Shown here one piece after another: positions 1-8,673 of a stretch of DNA of 58,867 nucleotides. The stretch covers positions 1 through 58,867 of the forward strand of contig JADYXW010000017.1 in assembly GCA_020853975.1 (NCBI GenBank), written 5' to 3'. Source of the stretch: Phycisphaerales bacterium. GTDB taxonomy: Bacteria; Planctomycetota; Phycisphaerae; Phycisphaerales; UBA1924. The notes under the pieces were generated by a model that did no database searches, was not told the DNA's origin, and saw nothing but the letters and a program-made list of their open reading frames with translations. The stretch's first letter is position 1, and each line of letters starts with the position of its first letter. The position numbers were made by a program, and so were the translations under genes.

Positions 1-181
1 GCCCGCCCTCCGGCCCCGGTGACTCGGATTCCAGCAGCAGGCAGTTGTGCTGGACCGTCATGCGGCCCCGATCGTCCACCGGAACCGCCCGTGACCACAC
101 CACCCGCGGGATCAGCCCGAACATCGATCCGGCGTCGAGCTTGAACGTGCCCGCGCGGAGCAGTTTCCAGTGGTAACGCAT
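1..181 (-). CDS. MBL-fold metallo-hydrolase, N-terminal part (runs off left edge)
   Basis: Only the first 60 codons are present. The gene starts at ATG (complement of 179-181) and continues past base 1. The visible N-terminus carries KLDAGSMFG, then a segment ending VVWSRAVPVDDRGR, then HNCLLLES. This pattern of gain-of-substrate 'mass/gold' loop followed by a short strand is typical of the beginning of lactonase-like metallo-beta-lactamase fold hydrolases. The metal-binding HxHxDH motif would lie beyond the edge and cannot be checked. An in-frame TGA lies two codons upstream of CTG-CGC-ATG, which supports the ATG. It is divergent from the glycosyltransferase gene, with 54 bases between them. 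The family is inferred from a short stretch only. Confidence 0.6.
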   Translation of the reverse strand, partial: MRYHWKLLRAGTFKLDAGSMFGLIPRVVWSRAVPVDDRGRMTVQHNCLLLESESPGPEGG

Positions 182-235
182 GCGCAGTCAGGATAGTCTC
201 TTGCCCCTCCTGGCGCTCCCCGGCGGCTCCCCAGC

Positions 236-976
236 GTGTCCACGTTCCCACCCATCCCCGCACTGCCCCTGCCTTCGCTGGCGGTCGTTCTCCCCTGCCG
301 CAACGAAGAGGGCAACGTTGAGCGGACCATCTGCGAGTCTCTCGCCCTCGCCCCCCTCTGCGACGAGCTGGAGGTCGTCGTCGTCGACGATGGCAGCACC
401 GACGGCACGCGGCGGGTTGCGGAGGCGCTCCGAGAAAGGGACCCACGCGTCCGCGTCATCCACAACCCTGTCAATCTGGGGTATGGCGGTGCTGTTCGCA
501 GGGGCTTTGAGGCGACAACCGCGGACTGGGTCTTCCTCACCGATGGAGACGGGCAGTTCGACCTTGGGCAACTGGCGAACTTCCTCTCGGAGGCCTCCCG
601 GTCGGGCCGGGCTGCGGCCATTGGGTTCCGAATGCACCGTGCCGAGGGCCCGAGTCGGGCGCTCAACGCCTGGCTCTGGGGAAGGCTCGTGGGGCTGGTC
701 TTCGGCTTCCGCTACCGCGACGTGGACTGCGCGTTCAAGCTCCTGCCCGGCGATTTCGCCCGGATGCCCGCGGGGCGGGCGTGGGTGAGCTCCGGCGCCC
801 TCATCTCCTCGGAGATGCTCGCCCGAGCCGATCGGGCCGGGTTGACCTTCGTCGAACTGCCCGTGCGGCATCGACCCCGCGTCGCAGGTGCCGCGGGTGG
901 CGCCAGCCTCCCGGTCATTCTCCGGGCCTTCCGCGAACTACTCTCGCTCGCGGGCACCATCCGCAAAGGACGCTGA
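236..976 (+). CDS. Family 2 glycosyltransferase (polyprenyl-phosphate hexose transferase type)
   Basis: This 246-residue protein starts at GTG. It shows the GT-A fold nucleotide-sugar site of GT2 enzymes: PCRNEEGNV near residue 20, VVVDDGSTDGT near residue 50, a conserved NLGYGGAVRRG near residue 80, and the metal-binding DGDGQF near residue 100. The size and the absence of C-terminal membrane helices fit the dolichyl/undecaprenyl-phosphate mannose synthase group, which loads a sugar from a nucleotide donor onto a lipid carrier. The next gene starts one base after this stop codon and encodes a multi-spanning membrane protein. That suggests this enzyme makes the lipid-linked sugar donor and the neighbour uses it. 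The donor and acceptor specificity cannot be read from sequence. Confidence 0.88.
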   Translation: MSTFPPIPALPLPSLAVVLPCRNEEGNVERTICESLALAPLCDELEVVVVDDGSTDGTRRVAEALRERDPRVRVIHNPVNLGYGGAVRRGFEATTADWVFLTDGDGQFDLGQLANFLSEASRSGRAAAIGFRMHRAEGPSRALNAWLWGRLVGLVFGFRYRDVDCAFKLLPGDFARMPAGRAWVSSGALISSEMLARADRAGLTFVELPVRHRPRVAGAAGGASLPVILRAFRELLSLAGTIRKGR

Positions 977-977
977 T

Positions 978-3065
978 ATGACCAGCCCCGCGGCACAACC
1001 GAGGCTCGGCCGATGGCTCGTGGCGCTATCGGTGGTGCTCCTTGTCACCGTCGGCGCCTACTGGCAGACCCGGACGCTCGGATGGACAGGTTGGGACGAC
1101 ACCGCGTATGTCACCAAGAGCCCGCTCATGACGGCGCCGGACGGGCTGCGGCGCATCTGGGTCACGCACGAGACCGAGCAGTATTACCCTCTCACCTTCA
1201 CGCTCTACTGGCTCGAGTATCGGGCCTTCGGGGCTGGCGCCACCGGCTACCACGTTGTGGGCTTCGCGCTGCACCTCCTGAACGCGGCCCTTCTCTTCAT
1301 GTTCGTGCGGACACTCGGCCTGCCGCTCTCCGTTGCCCGCGTGGCAACCGCGCTCTTCGCTCTGCACCCGACGCAGGTCATCACGGTCGCGTGGATCGCG
1401 GAGCAGAAGAACGCGCTCGCGATCGCGTTCATGCTGCTGAGCATGACCGCCTGGGTCCGTTCGACGCGAGCGGCGGAGCGGGCCACGTCGGGTGATGCCG
1501 CCGTCGGCGCTTCCAGGGGCCGCGGGTGGTACGCCGCCTCACTCTCGCTCTTTGCGCTGGGGATGCTCTCGAAGACCGCGACCCTGGGCCTGCCTTTGGC
1601 GCTGCTCGCCCTGGACCATTTCATGCTCGCCGCGTCGTGGAAGCGCGGCGTGCTCCGCGCGATTCCCATGCTCATTCTCGCGGGCCTGCTCGCGGCGGTC
1701 ACGCTCGCCTTTGAGCAGAAGTTCGTGGACAAGTCCGCCGCAGAGTGGATGCCCGACTTCGCTCAGCGGCTGCAGATCGCCGGCGCCGCCCCGTGGGCAT
1801 ACCTGGGCCGCCTGCTGTGGCCCTCGGGCCTCTCCATCGCGTATGACCAGTGGGGCGTGGACGGGGCGGCACTTCGGTGGTGGCTCCCCGCGCTCGCCAC
1901 GCTCGCCGGTCTCGCCCTGGTGCTGCACCTCCACCGCAAGCGGAGGATCGGCGGGCATTGGGTCTGGGCGATACTGCACGGCCTGCTCCTGCTCGGCCCG
2001 ACACTCGGGTTCATCCCGTTCGGCAATCTCGCGGTCACCTACACCTCGGACCACTTCCTCTACCCGGCCTCGTCCGCGCTCTTCATCGCGTTCGCCATCG
2101 CCGCAGACCGGCTGGCGGACACCCGCCCGGGGCTCGCGCCATTCGTCCGCGTAGGGTGCGTGGCGACAGCCCTTGCCTGCGCGGTGGTCACTTTTCGGCT
2201 AGTCCCGACGTGGCGGAACGCCACCACGCTCTGGACACGCGCGGTCGAGGTGGCCCCCGACAACTACACAGCCCGGCTGGGCCTCGCCGAGGGCCTGATG
2301 CTGGATGGCAAGGCGGGGCTCGCGATGGAGCAGTACGAGCACGCCGTCCGGCTGAGGCCCGGCTGGGTCGATGCTCACATGATGCTGGGGAGCGCCCTGC
2401 GCGATGCGGGCCAGCCCGAGCGCGCGGAGGCCGCCTACCGGCGCGCCCTGGAGTTGGCGCCGGACAACGCGATCACCACGGCGAATCTCGCGGGGCTTCT
2501 CGAAAAGAGGCGATCGCTGCCCGAGGCACTCTCACTGTACCAGCGCGCCGTGGCGCTCGATCCCTCGCTCGTTGAGGGCCGCATGGGCCTCGCGCAGATG
2601 TACCTCGGGTACTCCCGCCCCCAGGACGCCCTCCCACACTTTCAGGCATTGGTAAGGCTCCGGGGTGACTTTGCACCAGCGCGTCTCGGTGTCGCGACCT
2701 GCCTCGAACTCCTGGGGCGAGAGAAGGACGCGCTTGCGGAGTGCGAAGAGGGCTTGACACACTCGCCGGGGGCCGTCGGACTTCTGCTGATGTCCGCGAG
2801 GTTGCGGCTCGCGCCGTCGGACGTCTCGCTGCGCGACTGGCCCCGCGCGCTCCGGCATGCTCGTGCCGCGGCCGAGGCGACCGATCATCGGAACTACTCC
2901 GTGCTTGAGGTTCTCGCGCTGGCCGAAGCGGTGAACGGCGACTTCGCCGCCGCCGCCCGGTACGCGGCGACGGGCGCCGAGCTCGCTCGCGCCGCCGGGG
3001 ACGCGCCCGCGATGCAGGGGCTGCGGCAGTCCGAGGCCGACTACCGCGCGGGCCGGCTGCCCTGA
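978..3065 (+). CDS. Multi-spanning membrane glycosyltransferase-like protein with C-terminal TPRs
   Basis: The protein has 695 residues from the ATG at 978, chosen because it follows the glycosyltransferase stop by one base; an upstream in-frame start would overlap that gene by about 90 bases. The first 430 residues hold about ten hydrophobic helices. An early acidic WDDTAY lies in the first outside loop, as in GT-C O-mannosyltransferases of the PMT/TMTC type, and LFALHPTQV with a following AEQKN resembles the TMTC-like family. Residues about 430-690 are tetratricopeptide repeats (for example AYRRALELAPDN). The fold suggests transfer of a sugar from a polyprenyl-phosphate donor to an exported protein or glycan, working with the GT2 gene upstream. 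The catalytic role is inferred from architecture, not shown. Confidence 0.75.
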   Translation: MTSPAAQPRLGRWLVALSVVLLVTVGAYWQTRTLGWTGWDDTAYVTKSPLMTAPDGLRRIWVTHETEQYYPLTFTLYWLEYRAFGAGATGYHVVGFALHLLNAALLFMFVRTLGLPLSVARVATALFALHPTQVITVAWIAEQKNALAIAFMLLSMTAWVRSTRAAERATSGDAAVGASRGRGWYAASLSLFALGMLSKTATLGLPLALLALDHFMLAASWKRGVLRAIPMLILAGLLAAVTLAFEQKFVDKSAAEWMPDFAQRLQIAGAAPWAYLGRLLWPSGLSIAYDQWGVDGAALRWWLPALATLAGLALVLHLHRKRRIGGHWVWAILHGLLLLGPTLGFIPFGNLAVTYTSDHFLYPASSALFIAFAIAADRLADTRPGLAPFVRVGCVATALACAVVTFRLVPTWRNATTLWTRAVEVAPDNYTARLGLAEGLMLDGKAGLAMEQYEHAVRLRPGWVDAHMMLGSALRDAGQPERAEAAYRRALELAPDNAITTANLAGLLEKRRSLPEALSLYQRAVALDPSLVEGRMGLAQMYLGYSRPQDALPHFQALVRLRGDFAPARLGVATCLELLGREKDALAECEEGLTHSPGAVGLLLMSARLRLAPSDVSLRDWPRALRHARAAAEATDHRNYSVLEVLALAEAVNGDFAAAARYAATGAELARAAGDAPAMQGLRQSEADYRAGRLP

Positions 3066-3066
3066 C

Positions 3067-3555
3067 TCACTTCGAGCGGGCGAGGATCAGCTTCTTGAGA
3101 AGCTGCACCTGCCCCGTGTGATACGCGTCATGGGATGCGATGCCCATGATGAGCTGCGCCCGTGTCCAGGCCCGACCCCCGGGCGGCACCTGATCGAGCG
3201 AGGCCCCGTCCAATCCCTCGATGGCGCGCATCAGCCTCTGGTGCTCCTCCTTGAGAAGTCGCACGGTCCGCTTCCAGTCCCTTTCTTCCGGCGACGTCGG
3301 TGCCGCCGGCCAGTTCGAGGGCGACCCGCGGAACGGCGCGTCATCCGACGGATTCAACCGTCTTCGCACCGCGTACTTCCAGTACGCGGCGTGCAGGACG
3401 ATCTCATGAATGTTTCGTCGACCCTTGGCCGGCCTTCGGCTCGCCTCCGACGCCGAGACACCCCTGATGGCCCCCGCCAGCGCGGCCCCCTGCCAGGCCT
3501 TCCCCGTGAAGTTGGCGCGTGCGAGAGCCGCGAGCAGGTTCAGCGAGTCGCTCAT
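3067..3555 (-). CDS. DinB-family metal-binding protein
   Basis: The 162-residue protein is a likely four-helix DinB/YfiT-type bundle. The family's three histidine ligands can be placed at about H55 (in VLHAAYW), H142 and H146 (SHDAYHTGQ). Proteins of this fold bind a divalent metal; some are thiol (mycothiol or bacillithiol) transferases, but most have no assigned reaction, and none can be given here. The gene ends one base from the stop of the convergent TPR gene, so the two transcripts must overlap at their ends. It lies 22 bases downstream of the pseudopilin stop on the same strand and may be co-transcribed with it. Confidence 0.82.
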   Translation of the reverse strand: MSDSLNLLAALARANFTGKAWQGAALAGAIRGVSASEASRRPAKGRRNIHEIVLHAAYWKYAVRRRLNPSDDAPFRGSPSNWPAAPTSPEERDWKRTVRLLKEEHQRLMRAIEGLDGASLDQVPPGGRAWTRAQLIMGIASHDAYHTGQVQLLKKLILARSK

Positions 3556-3577
3556 GCGTTCGGGCGTGCCACTTGGC

Positions 3578-4417
3578 TCAGTTCATGGGCAGAACCGGGG
3601 CGGCGGAGTACACGTTGTCCTTGTCCCAGTCCAGGAGCATGTCGCCGTTGTTGTTCGCGACCCGTCCGACCAGGCCATCCTCACCCGCGGAGTAGAAGTA
3701 GGGCCTGCCGCCCGCACACCTGCCGCCATCGCTGTCGGGGTACGCCGAGGGCGCGCTGCCAGCGGGGGGCGCGGCATTCACGCTGTAGGTCCGCCTGATG
3801 TTGGTAAATGTCCACTGCGTCGTCGAGCCGTCCTCCTGCGCGGGGGGCGAGAGGATCGCGGCGGTCGATCCTTCAGCGAATGCGGCGCAGAAGGCCGGGT
3901 GCACATAGCGGATCGGCTTGCCCCAGCCATCGAGGACGACGGTGAAGCTCGCCACCCGCGTGTTCGACGTGTTGTAAGGCAGCGCAACCCCCTGCTCCAG
4001 GGGCAGCGGTCGCTGCACCGCGACCTTGGAGGGAAGCCGATCGAGCAGCGCCTTCGCTTCGGGCACGCTTTCGCACTGCCGAACGAAAAACGCGATGCTC
4101 GGGATGACGCCAACCTCCGCGGGCTGTCCGTTGGAGTTTCCGGGGTCGGGCATCTCGCGCGCGTCCGCGATGGGCAGGCGGCGGGCGGCGCCGCCCGTGC
4201 GAGGATCGGGCAGCCAGGGCGGGGGAAGCTCGCCCTTGGCCGCGACATACGCCGTCAGCGCCGAATCGAGCACGCGCAGGGTGTCCTGCGTCACTCCCTT
4301 CTTGGAGTTGGTGGTCACGGCACGACCCACCATGAACGTGATCGCGATCAGGATCGCGATGATCCCGATCACCACAAGGAGTTCCATCAGCGTAAAGGCG
4401 CGGCGGGCCGAAGGCAT
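3578..4417 (-). CDS. Type II secretion/type IV pilus-like pseudopilin
   Basis: The protein has 279 residues from the ATG at 4417. An in-frame extension 30 codons upstream exists, but the chosen start places the prepilin peptidase signal correctly: a short basic leader MPSARRA, then FTLMELLVVIGIIAIL, with Glu at position 5 after the cleavage site. The residue before the cut is Ala rather than the usual Gly. A single hydrophobic helix follows, then a soluble region of about 240 residues ending in a segment rich in Asp and Gly (EDGLVGR, LLDWDKDN). Such G/H-type pseudopilin-like proteins are numerous in planctomycetes. It lies 107 bases downstream of secA on the same strand, but a functional link with Sec is only inferred, since prepilins are exported by Sec. 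Confidence 0.85.
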   Translation of the reverse strand: MPSARRAFTLMELLVVIGIIAILIAITFMVGRAVTTNSKKGVTQDTLRVLDSALTAYVAAKGELPPPWLPDPRTGGAARRLPIADAREMPDPGNSNGQPAEVGVIPSIAFFVRQCESVPEAKALLDRLPSKVAVQRPLPLEQGVALPYNTSNTRVASFTVVLDGWGKPIRYVHPAFCAAFAEGSTAAILSPPAQEDGSTTQWTFTNIRRTYSVNAAPPAGSAPSAYPDSDGGRCAGGRPYFYSAGEDGLVGRVANNNGDMLLDWDKDNVYSAAPVLPMN

Positions 4418-4435
4418 GTCGCACTCCCTTGAGCG

Positions 4436-4455
4436 CGGGGAAGCCCCCTTCCCCG
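4436..4455 (-). other. 8-bp perfect hairpin between secA and the pseudopilin gene
   Basis: CGGGGAAG is followed by a CCCC loop and the complementary CTTCCCCG. The hairpin lies 18 bases upstream of the pseudopilin start codon and about 70 bases past the secA stop. There is no T-run on either strand, so it is not a convincing intrinsic terminator. It could be an RNA-processing or 5'-leader structure, or chance in GC-rich DNA. Confidence 0.3.
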
Positions 4456-4524
4456 TCGCCGTACTGTACGGGCGTCTTTCGGTCTGGGATTCGTCCGGGC
4501 CCCACAAATCTCAGGGCCGCCCTT

Positions 4525-7500
4525 CTAGGCCAGGCCCGGTCCTGAGATCATGGGCTGGCCACCCCCGCCCCCCTGCCCGGGCAGGGGAGACCGGGGAGGC
4601 GTCGGAGCCGCCGTCGGCACAGGGGTGAGCTTCGCCTTGAAGACGTAGTCCGTGACCTTCGACCGGATGCTCTGCATCGCCGCGACAAACTGCTTGGAAC
4701 CCTCGCGCTTGTACTCGATCCGGGGGTCCTGCTGGCTGACGGCGCGGAAGTTGATGGTGTCGCGGAGCTGGTCCATCTCGTGCAGGTGCTCCTTCCAGGT
4801 CTCGTCCATCGTGCGGAGCAGGATCGTCCGTTCGAACTGGAGAAGCTCCGAGCGAAGGATGTTCTCGACCCCCGCACGGATCGCATCCGTGCGTTCGTCA
4901 CCCTCGAGCCAGCGCATCGACTCCGGGATCCCCCGGCCGAAGCGGGCCTTGAAGTGGGCGTCCAGGGCCGCGTCGTCGGCGCACGCGAGCGCTTCTTCGA
5001 TGGCCTTCTCGAGCTGCCGCTCGTTCACGAACTTCTCGGCGAGCCCGTTGAGCTGCTGGCGGAACTTCTGGGGCGGGGTCTTGCGGACTTCGTCGATGGT
5101 GAGGTTTGTCCCGTAGCGGCGGTTCGCCCACGAGATGAGGTTCTCCAGAGCCATCGCGCCGTCCTGCCTCATGAGCATCAGCGTCATGTTCATCGCGTAC
5201 TCGACCGGGTATTCGACCTCCCGCTTGCGGTAGAGCTCCCTGACGCGTGCCATGAGCAGGTCCGTGACTGCCTGCACCGGGTCGGTGCCCACCTTCTGGG
5301 CCTTCACGATCTCCGAAGGCGAGATCTCGATCCCGAGTTTGTCCTGCACCCACCCCGCGAGCTGTGTTGCTCCGTAGTCCGGCGCCAGGAATGCAGCAAG
5401 ACCGGAGAGGTCCGTGGCCCTGATGGCAGCCTCCGCCGCCTCAGACAGCGTCTCAAGCACGTGCCGGCGGCTGTCGTCGCTGTCCGCCCGCAGGTCCGAT
5501 GCGTTGATCTCCACGCCGAAGCGCGCCCGCGCCCAGCGTGCAAGCCCCGCGGCGTCGAAGTCCACCTTCGCCTCGCTCTCCACCTCGGGCAGGTACTCGC
5601 CCAGCGTGATCGCGATGGAGTGACGCGCCTCGTACAACGCCTCGTCCGCGATCGCCATCTCCATCTCCAGGAGCTCACGCCCCCTCAGCCGGTCGGGGTC
5701 GATCGTGCACTCCAGCTTGCCCTTGGCGTACTCGGCGGCGCAGATGTAGGGGTAGTTCCGGTCGAGGTACTCCGCCGACGCCTCGCGGACGGTGGTCTTT
5801 ATGAAGTCGAAGAGCAGGCCCTTGACGTCGCGCCCTTCGAGCACGCGCTGCCTCGTGCCGTAGAACGCCTGACGCTGGTGCTCCATCACCTCGTCGTACT
5901 CCAGCACCGTCTTGCGGTAGTGGAAGTTTCGCTCCTCGACCTTTTTCTGTGCGTTCGCCACGCTCTTGGAGAGCATGGGGTGCTCGATGGCGTCGCCCTC
6001 CTTCATGCCGAGCCTCGCGAGGATCTTCATCGTCGTCTCGCCCGCGAAGAGCTTCATCAGGTCGTCCTCGAGCGACACATAGAACCGCGACGAGCCCTTG
6101 TCCCCCTGCCGGCCCGACCGGCCCCGGAGCTGGTTGTCGATACGCCGCGCCTCGTGACGCTCGGTGCCGATGACGTGCAGACCGCCCATATCCTCGACGC
6201 TGGCGAACCAGCGCAGACGGTGCAGCAGGAAGCGCCCGTGCTCGTCCAACGCCGCGCGGAGCTCGTCCGGCTTGGCCTGGTCGATCTGCTTGGGCGTCAG
6301 CCACGTGTACTTGTTGCACCAGTGCTTCAGCAGCCTCAGCTCCAGGTCCGCGAATGGCATCGATTCCGCGTCGCGCTTCTGCACGTCGTCCAGCTCGCGG
6401 CTGGCGATCTTGCGGTAGCAGGCTTCTCGCAGCTCCTCGTCGGTGCTCTGCACCGTCACCTTGGCGCTCGCGATGCCCCGCCTCAGCCAGTGGTCCAGGA
6501 GCTGCTCGCGCGAGATCGCGGCGAGCTTGATATCTGTGCCACGACCCGCCATGTTCGTGGCGATCATCACCGCCCCGAGCTGGCCCGCGTTCTCCACGAT
6601 GTGCGCCTCGCGCTCGTGCTGCTTGGCGTTCAGCACCTCGTGCTGGAGCTGGTGCTTGCCCGTGAGCATGCGGCTGATCAGCTCGCTCTTCTCCACGCTC
6701 GTGGTGCCCACCAGGATGGGCCTCCCCACGTCGTGGAAGTACTTGATCTCGTCGACGATCGCGTTCCACTTGTCCTTGGCGGTCAGGAACACCATGTCGT
6801 CGTAGTCCCGCCTCACCACCGCCCGGTTCGTGGGAATGGCCACCACGTCCAGCTTGTAGATGTCGTGGAACTCCTGGGCCTCGGTGTCCGCGGTGCCCGT
6901 CATGCCGGCGAGGCGACGGTACATCTTGAAGAAGTTCTGGATCGTGATGGTCGCGACCGTCTGCGTCTCCTGCTTGATCGGCACCTTCTCCTTGCACTCC
7001 ACGGCCTGGTGCAGGCCGTCGGACCACTGCCGCCCGATCATGGGGCGGCCCGTGTTGGTGTCGACGATGACCACGCTCGGCACGGTGCGCCCGGTCTGCG
7101 GGTCCTGGGCCGGCATGACGACGTAATCGCGGTCACGCTCGTAGACCGTGTGCGCACGCAGCGACTGCTCCAGCAGGTGAGGAAGATCGAGGTTCTCATC
7201 GACGTAGAACGAACCGACGCCCGCCACGCGCTGCGCCTCGCTCACGCCCTCGTGGGCGAGGTGCGCGGACTTGCGCTCCATCTTTACCTCGTAGTACTGG
7301 GTGAAGGCGTCGCGGGCCTTCTCGAGCTTGGGCAGCTCGGCCTTCAGCGAGGCGATCTCCCCCTGCAGCTTGGGCACGAGCGCGCGGTCCCGAGCCTGCC
7401 TGATATCCCCCTCCAGGCCCTTGATCCTCATCTGGCACTTCTCGACCTTCTCGTTCGCCTCGGTCCAGGGCTTCTGCTTCTGGACGAGGTGCCTCGCGAG

Positions 7501-8484
7501 CTGGTCGGCCATTTCGTAGCGGGGCTGATCGTCGTGCGCCTGCCCCGAGATGATGAGGGGGGTGCGGGCCTCATCGATCAGGATCGAGTCCACCTCGTCC
7601 ACGATCGCGAACTGACGCTTGCGCTGGACCTGCATGTCCACGCTCTGCTTCATGTTGTCGCGGAGGTAGTCAAAGCCGAACTCCGCCGTGGTGCCGTACA
7701 CCACGTCGCAGCGGTACATCACCCGCTTCTCGCTCTCGTCCTGCATGTGCATGGGGTGGATGGCGCCCACGGTCATCCCCAGGGCGTGGAAGTAGGGGAA
7801 GGTCCAGTCCCGGTCTCGCTGAACCAGATAGTCGTTCACCGTCACCACGTGGACCTTCAGCCTCTCGATGCACGCCATGTAGCAGGCCAACGGGCCCACG
7901 ATGGTCTTTCCCTCGCCTGTCTTCATCTCGGAGATCTTGCCCTGGCAGAGCACCATCCCGCCGATGAGCTGCACGTCGAAGGGCCTCGCCCTGAAGGGCG
8001 GGCGGCTCTCCGGGTACAGGGTCCGTACCGCCTCGTACAGCTCCACGGGGACATCCACCTGCATCCAGCCGGGAACCGGCGCCGCGCAGCCCATCCACTC
8101 GCCCGTCGGGGGGGCCGGGGGCCGGGCGTCCATCTCCGCCTTCACGCCCGCGTAGACGCCACGGACGGCCTCGGGGAGCGTTGCAGGGTCAAACGCGAAC
8201 TTGGGGTTGAAGATGTTGCGGATCCCCACCGAGCGGTCCATCGCCTCGCGCGCGACCGCGAACGCCTCGGGCATGATGTCGTCGGTCGCCTCGCCCTTGT
8301 CGTGCCGGGCGCGGAACTCCCCGACCTTCTCGCGGAGCTGGGCGTCGGTCAGGGTCCGGATCTTGGACTCCAGCGCGCCGATCTGGGCGACCCGCTGGGT
8401 GTACTTCTTCACGAACCGCTCGTTGCGTGTGCCGATCAGCTTGTTGAGGATCGGGCCGATCAGGGGAATGCCGGTTTCTGCCAT
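4525..8484 (-). CDS. secA: Preprotein translocase ATPase SecA, enlarged form
   Basis: SecA is the ATPase that drives preproteins through SecYEG. The start is ATG at 8484 (MAETGIPLIG), giving 1319 residues against roughly 850-950 for common SecA. Walker A MKTGEGKT is at about 187-194, DEVDSILIDEART at 296-308, and the nucleotide-domain motifs AGMTGTADTE at 526, NMAGRGTDI at 644 and GTERHEARR at 773. Two insertions stand out: a charged, probably coiled-coil insert at about 337-402, and about 110 residues at 653-764 between GTDI and the usually adjacent GGLHVIGTERHE. Between about 980 and 1195 a short motif of the WARARFGVEI kind recurs four times in the C-terminal helical region. The C-terminus is Pro/Gly-rich and lacks the Cys-rich zinc-binding tail that docks SecB. 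The identity is certain; the roles of the inserts are unknown. Confidence 0.97.
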   Translation of the reverse strand: MAETGIPLIGPILNKLIGTRNERFVKKYTQRVAQIGALESKIRTLTDAQLREKVGEFRARHDKGEATDDIMPEAFAVAREAMDRSVGIRNIFNPKFAFDPATLPEAVRGVYAGVKAEMDARPPAPPTGEWMGCAAPVPGWMQVDVPVELYEAVRTLYPESRPPFRARPFDVQLIGGMVLCQGKISEMKTGEGKTIVGPLACYMACIERLKVHVVTVNDYLVQRDRDWTFPYFHALGMTVGAIHPMHMQDESEKRVMYRCDVVYGTTAEFGFDYLRDNMKQSVDMQVQRKRQFAIVDEVDSILIDEARTPLIISGQAHDDQPRYEMADQLARHLVQKQKPWTEANEKVEKCQMRIKGLEGDIRQARDRALVPKLQGEIASLKAELPKLEKARDAFTQYYEVKMERKSAHLAHEGVSEAQRVAGVGSFYVDENLDLPHLLEQSLRAHTVYERDRDYVVMPAQDPQTGRTVPSVVIVDTNTGRPMIGRQWSDGLHQAVECKEKVPIKQETQTVATITIQNFFKMYRRLAGMTGTADTEAQEFHDIYKLDVVAIPTNRAVVRRDYDDMVFLTAKDKWNAIVDEIKYFHDVGRPILVGTTSVEKSELISRMLTGKHQLQHEVLNAKQHEREAHIVENAGQLGAVMIATNMAGRGTDIKLAAISREQLLDHWLRRGIASAKVTVQSTDEELREACYRKIASRELDDVQKRDAESMPFADLELRLLKHWCNKYTWLTPKQIDQAKPDELRAALDEHGRFLLHRLRWFASVEDMGGLHVIGTERHEARRIDNQLRGRSGRQGDKGSSRFYVSLEDDLMKLFAGETTMKILARLGMKEGDAIEHPMLSKSVANAQKKVEERNFHYRKTVLEYDEVMEHQRQAFYGTRQRVLEGRDVKGLLFDFIKTTVREASAEYLDRNYPYICAAEYAKGKLECTIDPDRLRGRELLEMEMAIADEALYEARHSIAITLGEYLPEVESEAKVDFDAAGLARWARARFGVEINASDLRADSDDSRRHVLETLSEAAEAAIRATDLSGLAAFLAPDYGATQLAGWVQDKLGIEISPSEIVKAQKVGTDPVQAVTDLLMARVRELYRKREVEYPVEYAMNMTLMLMRQDGAMALENLISWANRRYGTNLTIDEVRKTPPQKFRQQLNGLAEKFVNERQLEKAIEEALACADDAALDAHFKARFGRGIPESMRWLEGDERTDAIRAGVENILRSELLQFERTILLRTMDETWKEHLHEMDQLRDTINFRAVSQQDPRIEYKREGSKQFVAAMQSIRSKVTDYVFKAKLTPVPTAAPTPPRSPLPGQGGGGGQPMISGPGLA

Positions 8485-8673
8485 GGCGTGTCTCTTCGGG
8501 TGGCCCCGCCCCCTGCCTCTGAGGGCGGGCCGCGGTGCGGGTGCATGGGCGCGGGCGAGAGCCCGGGCCGCTATGAGCTTGGTGTCGGAACGTGATCGGT
8601 GCGCCGGGTCGCCACGGGCGTCCGGCATCGCCCATTTCCCTTGAGGGGGAGGGCGGAGTGAAAGTGCTGCCGC

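Noticed and set aside
4780..8595. A 1271-codon open frame on the plus strand, antisense to secA
   Set aside because: It lies opposite secA, has the low-complexity His/Leu/Val/Arg composition of GC-rich antisense frames, and contains no recognisable domain.
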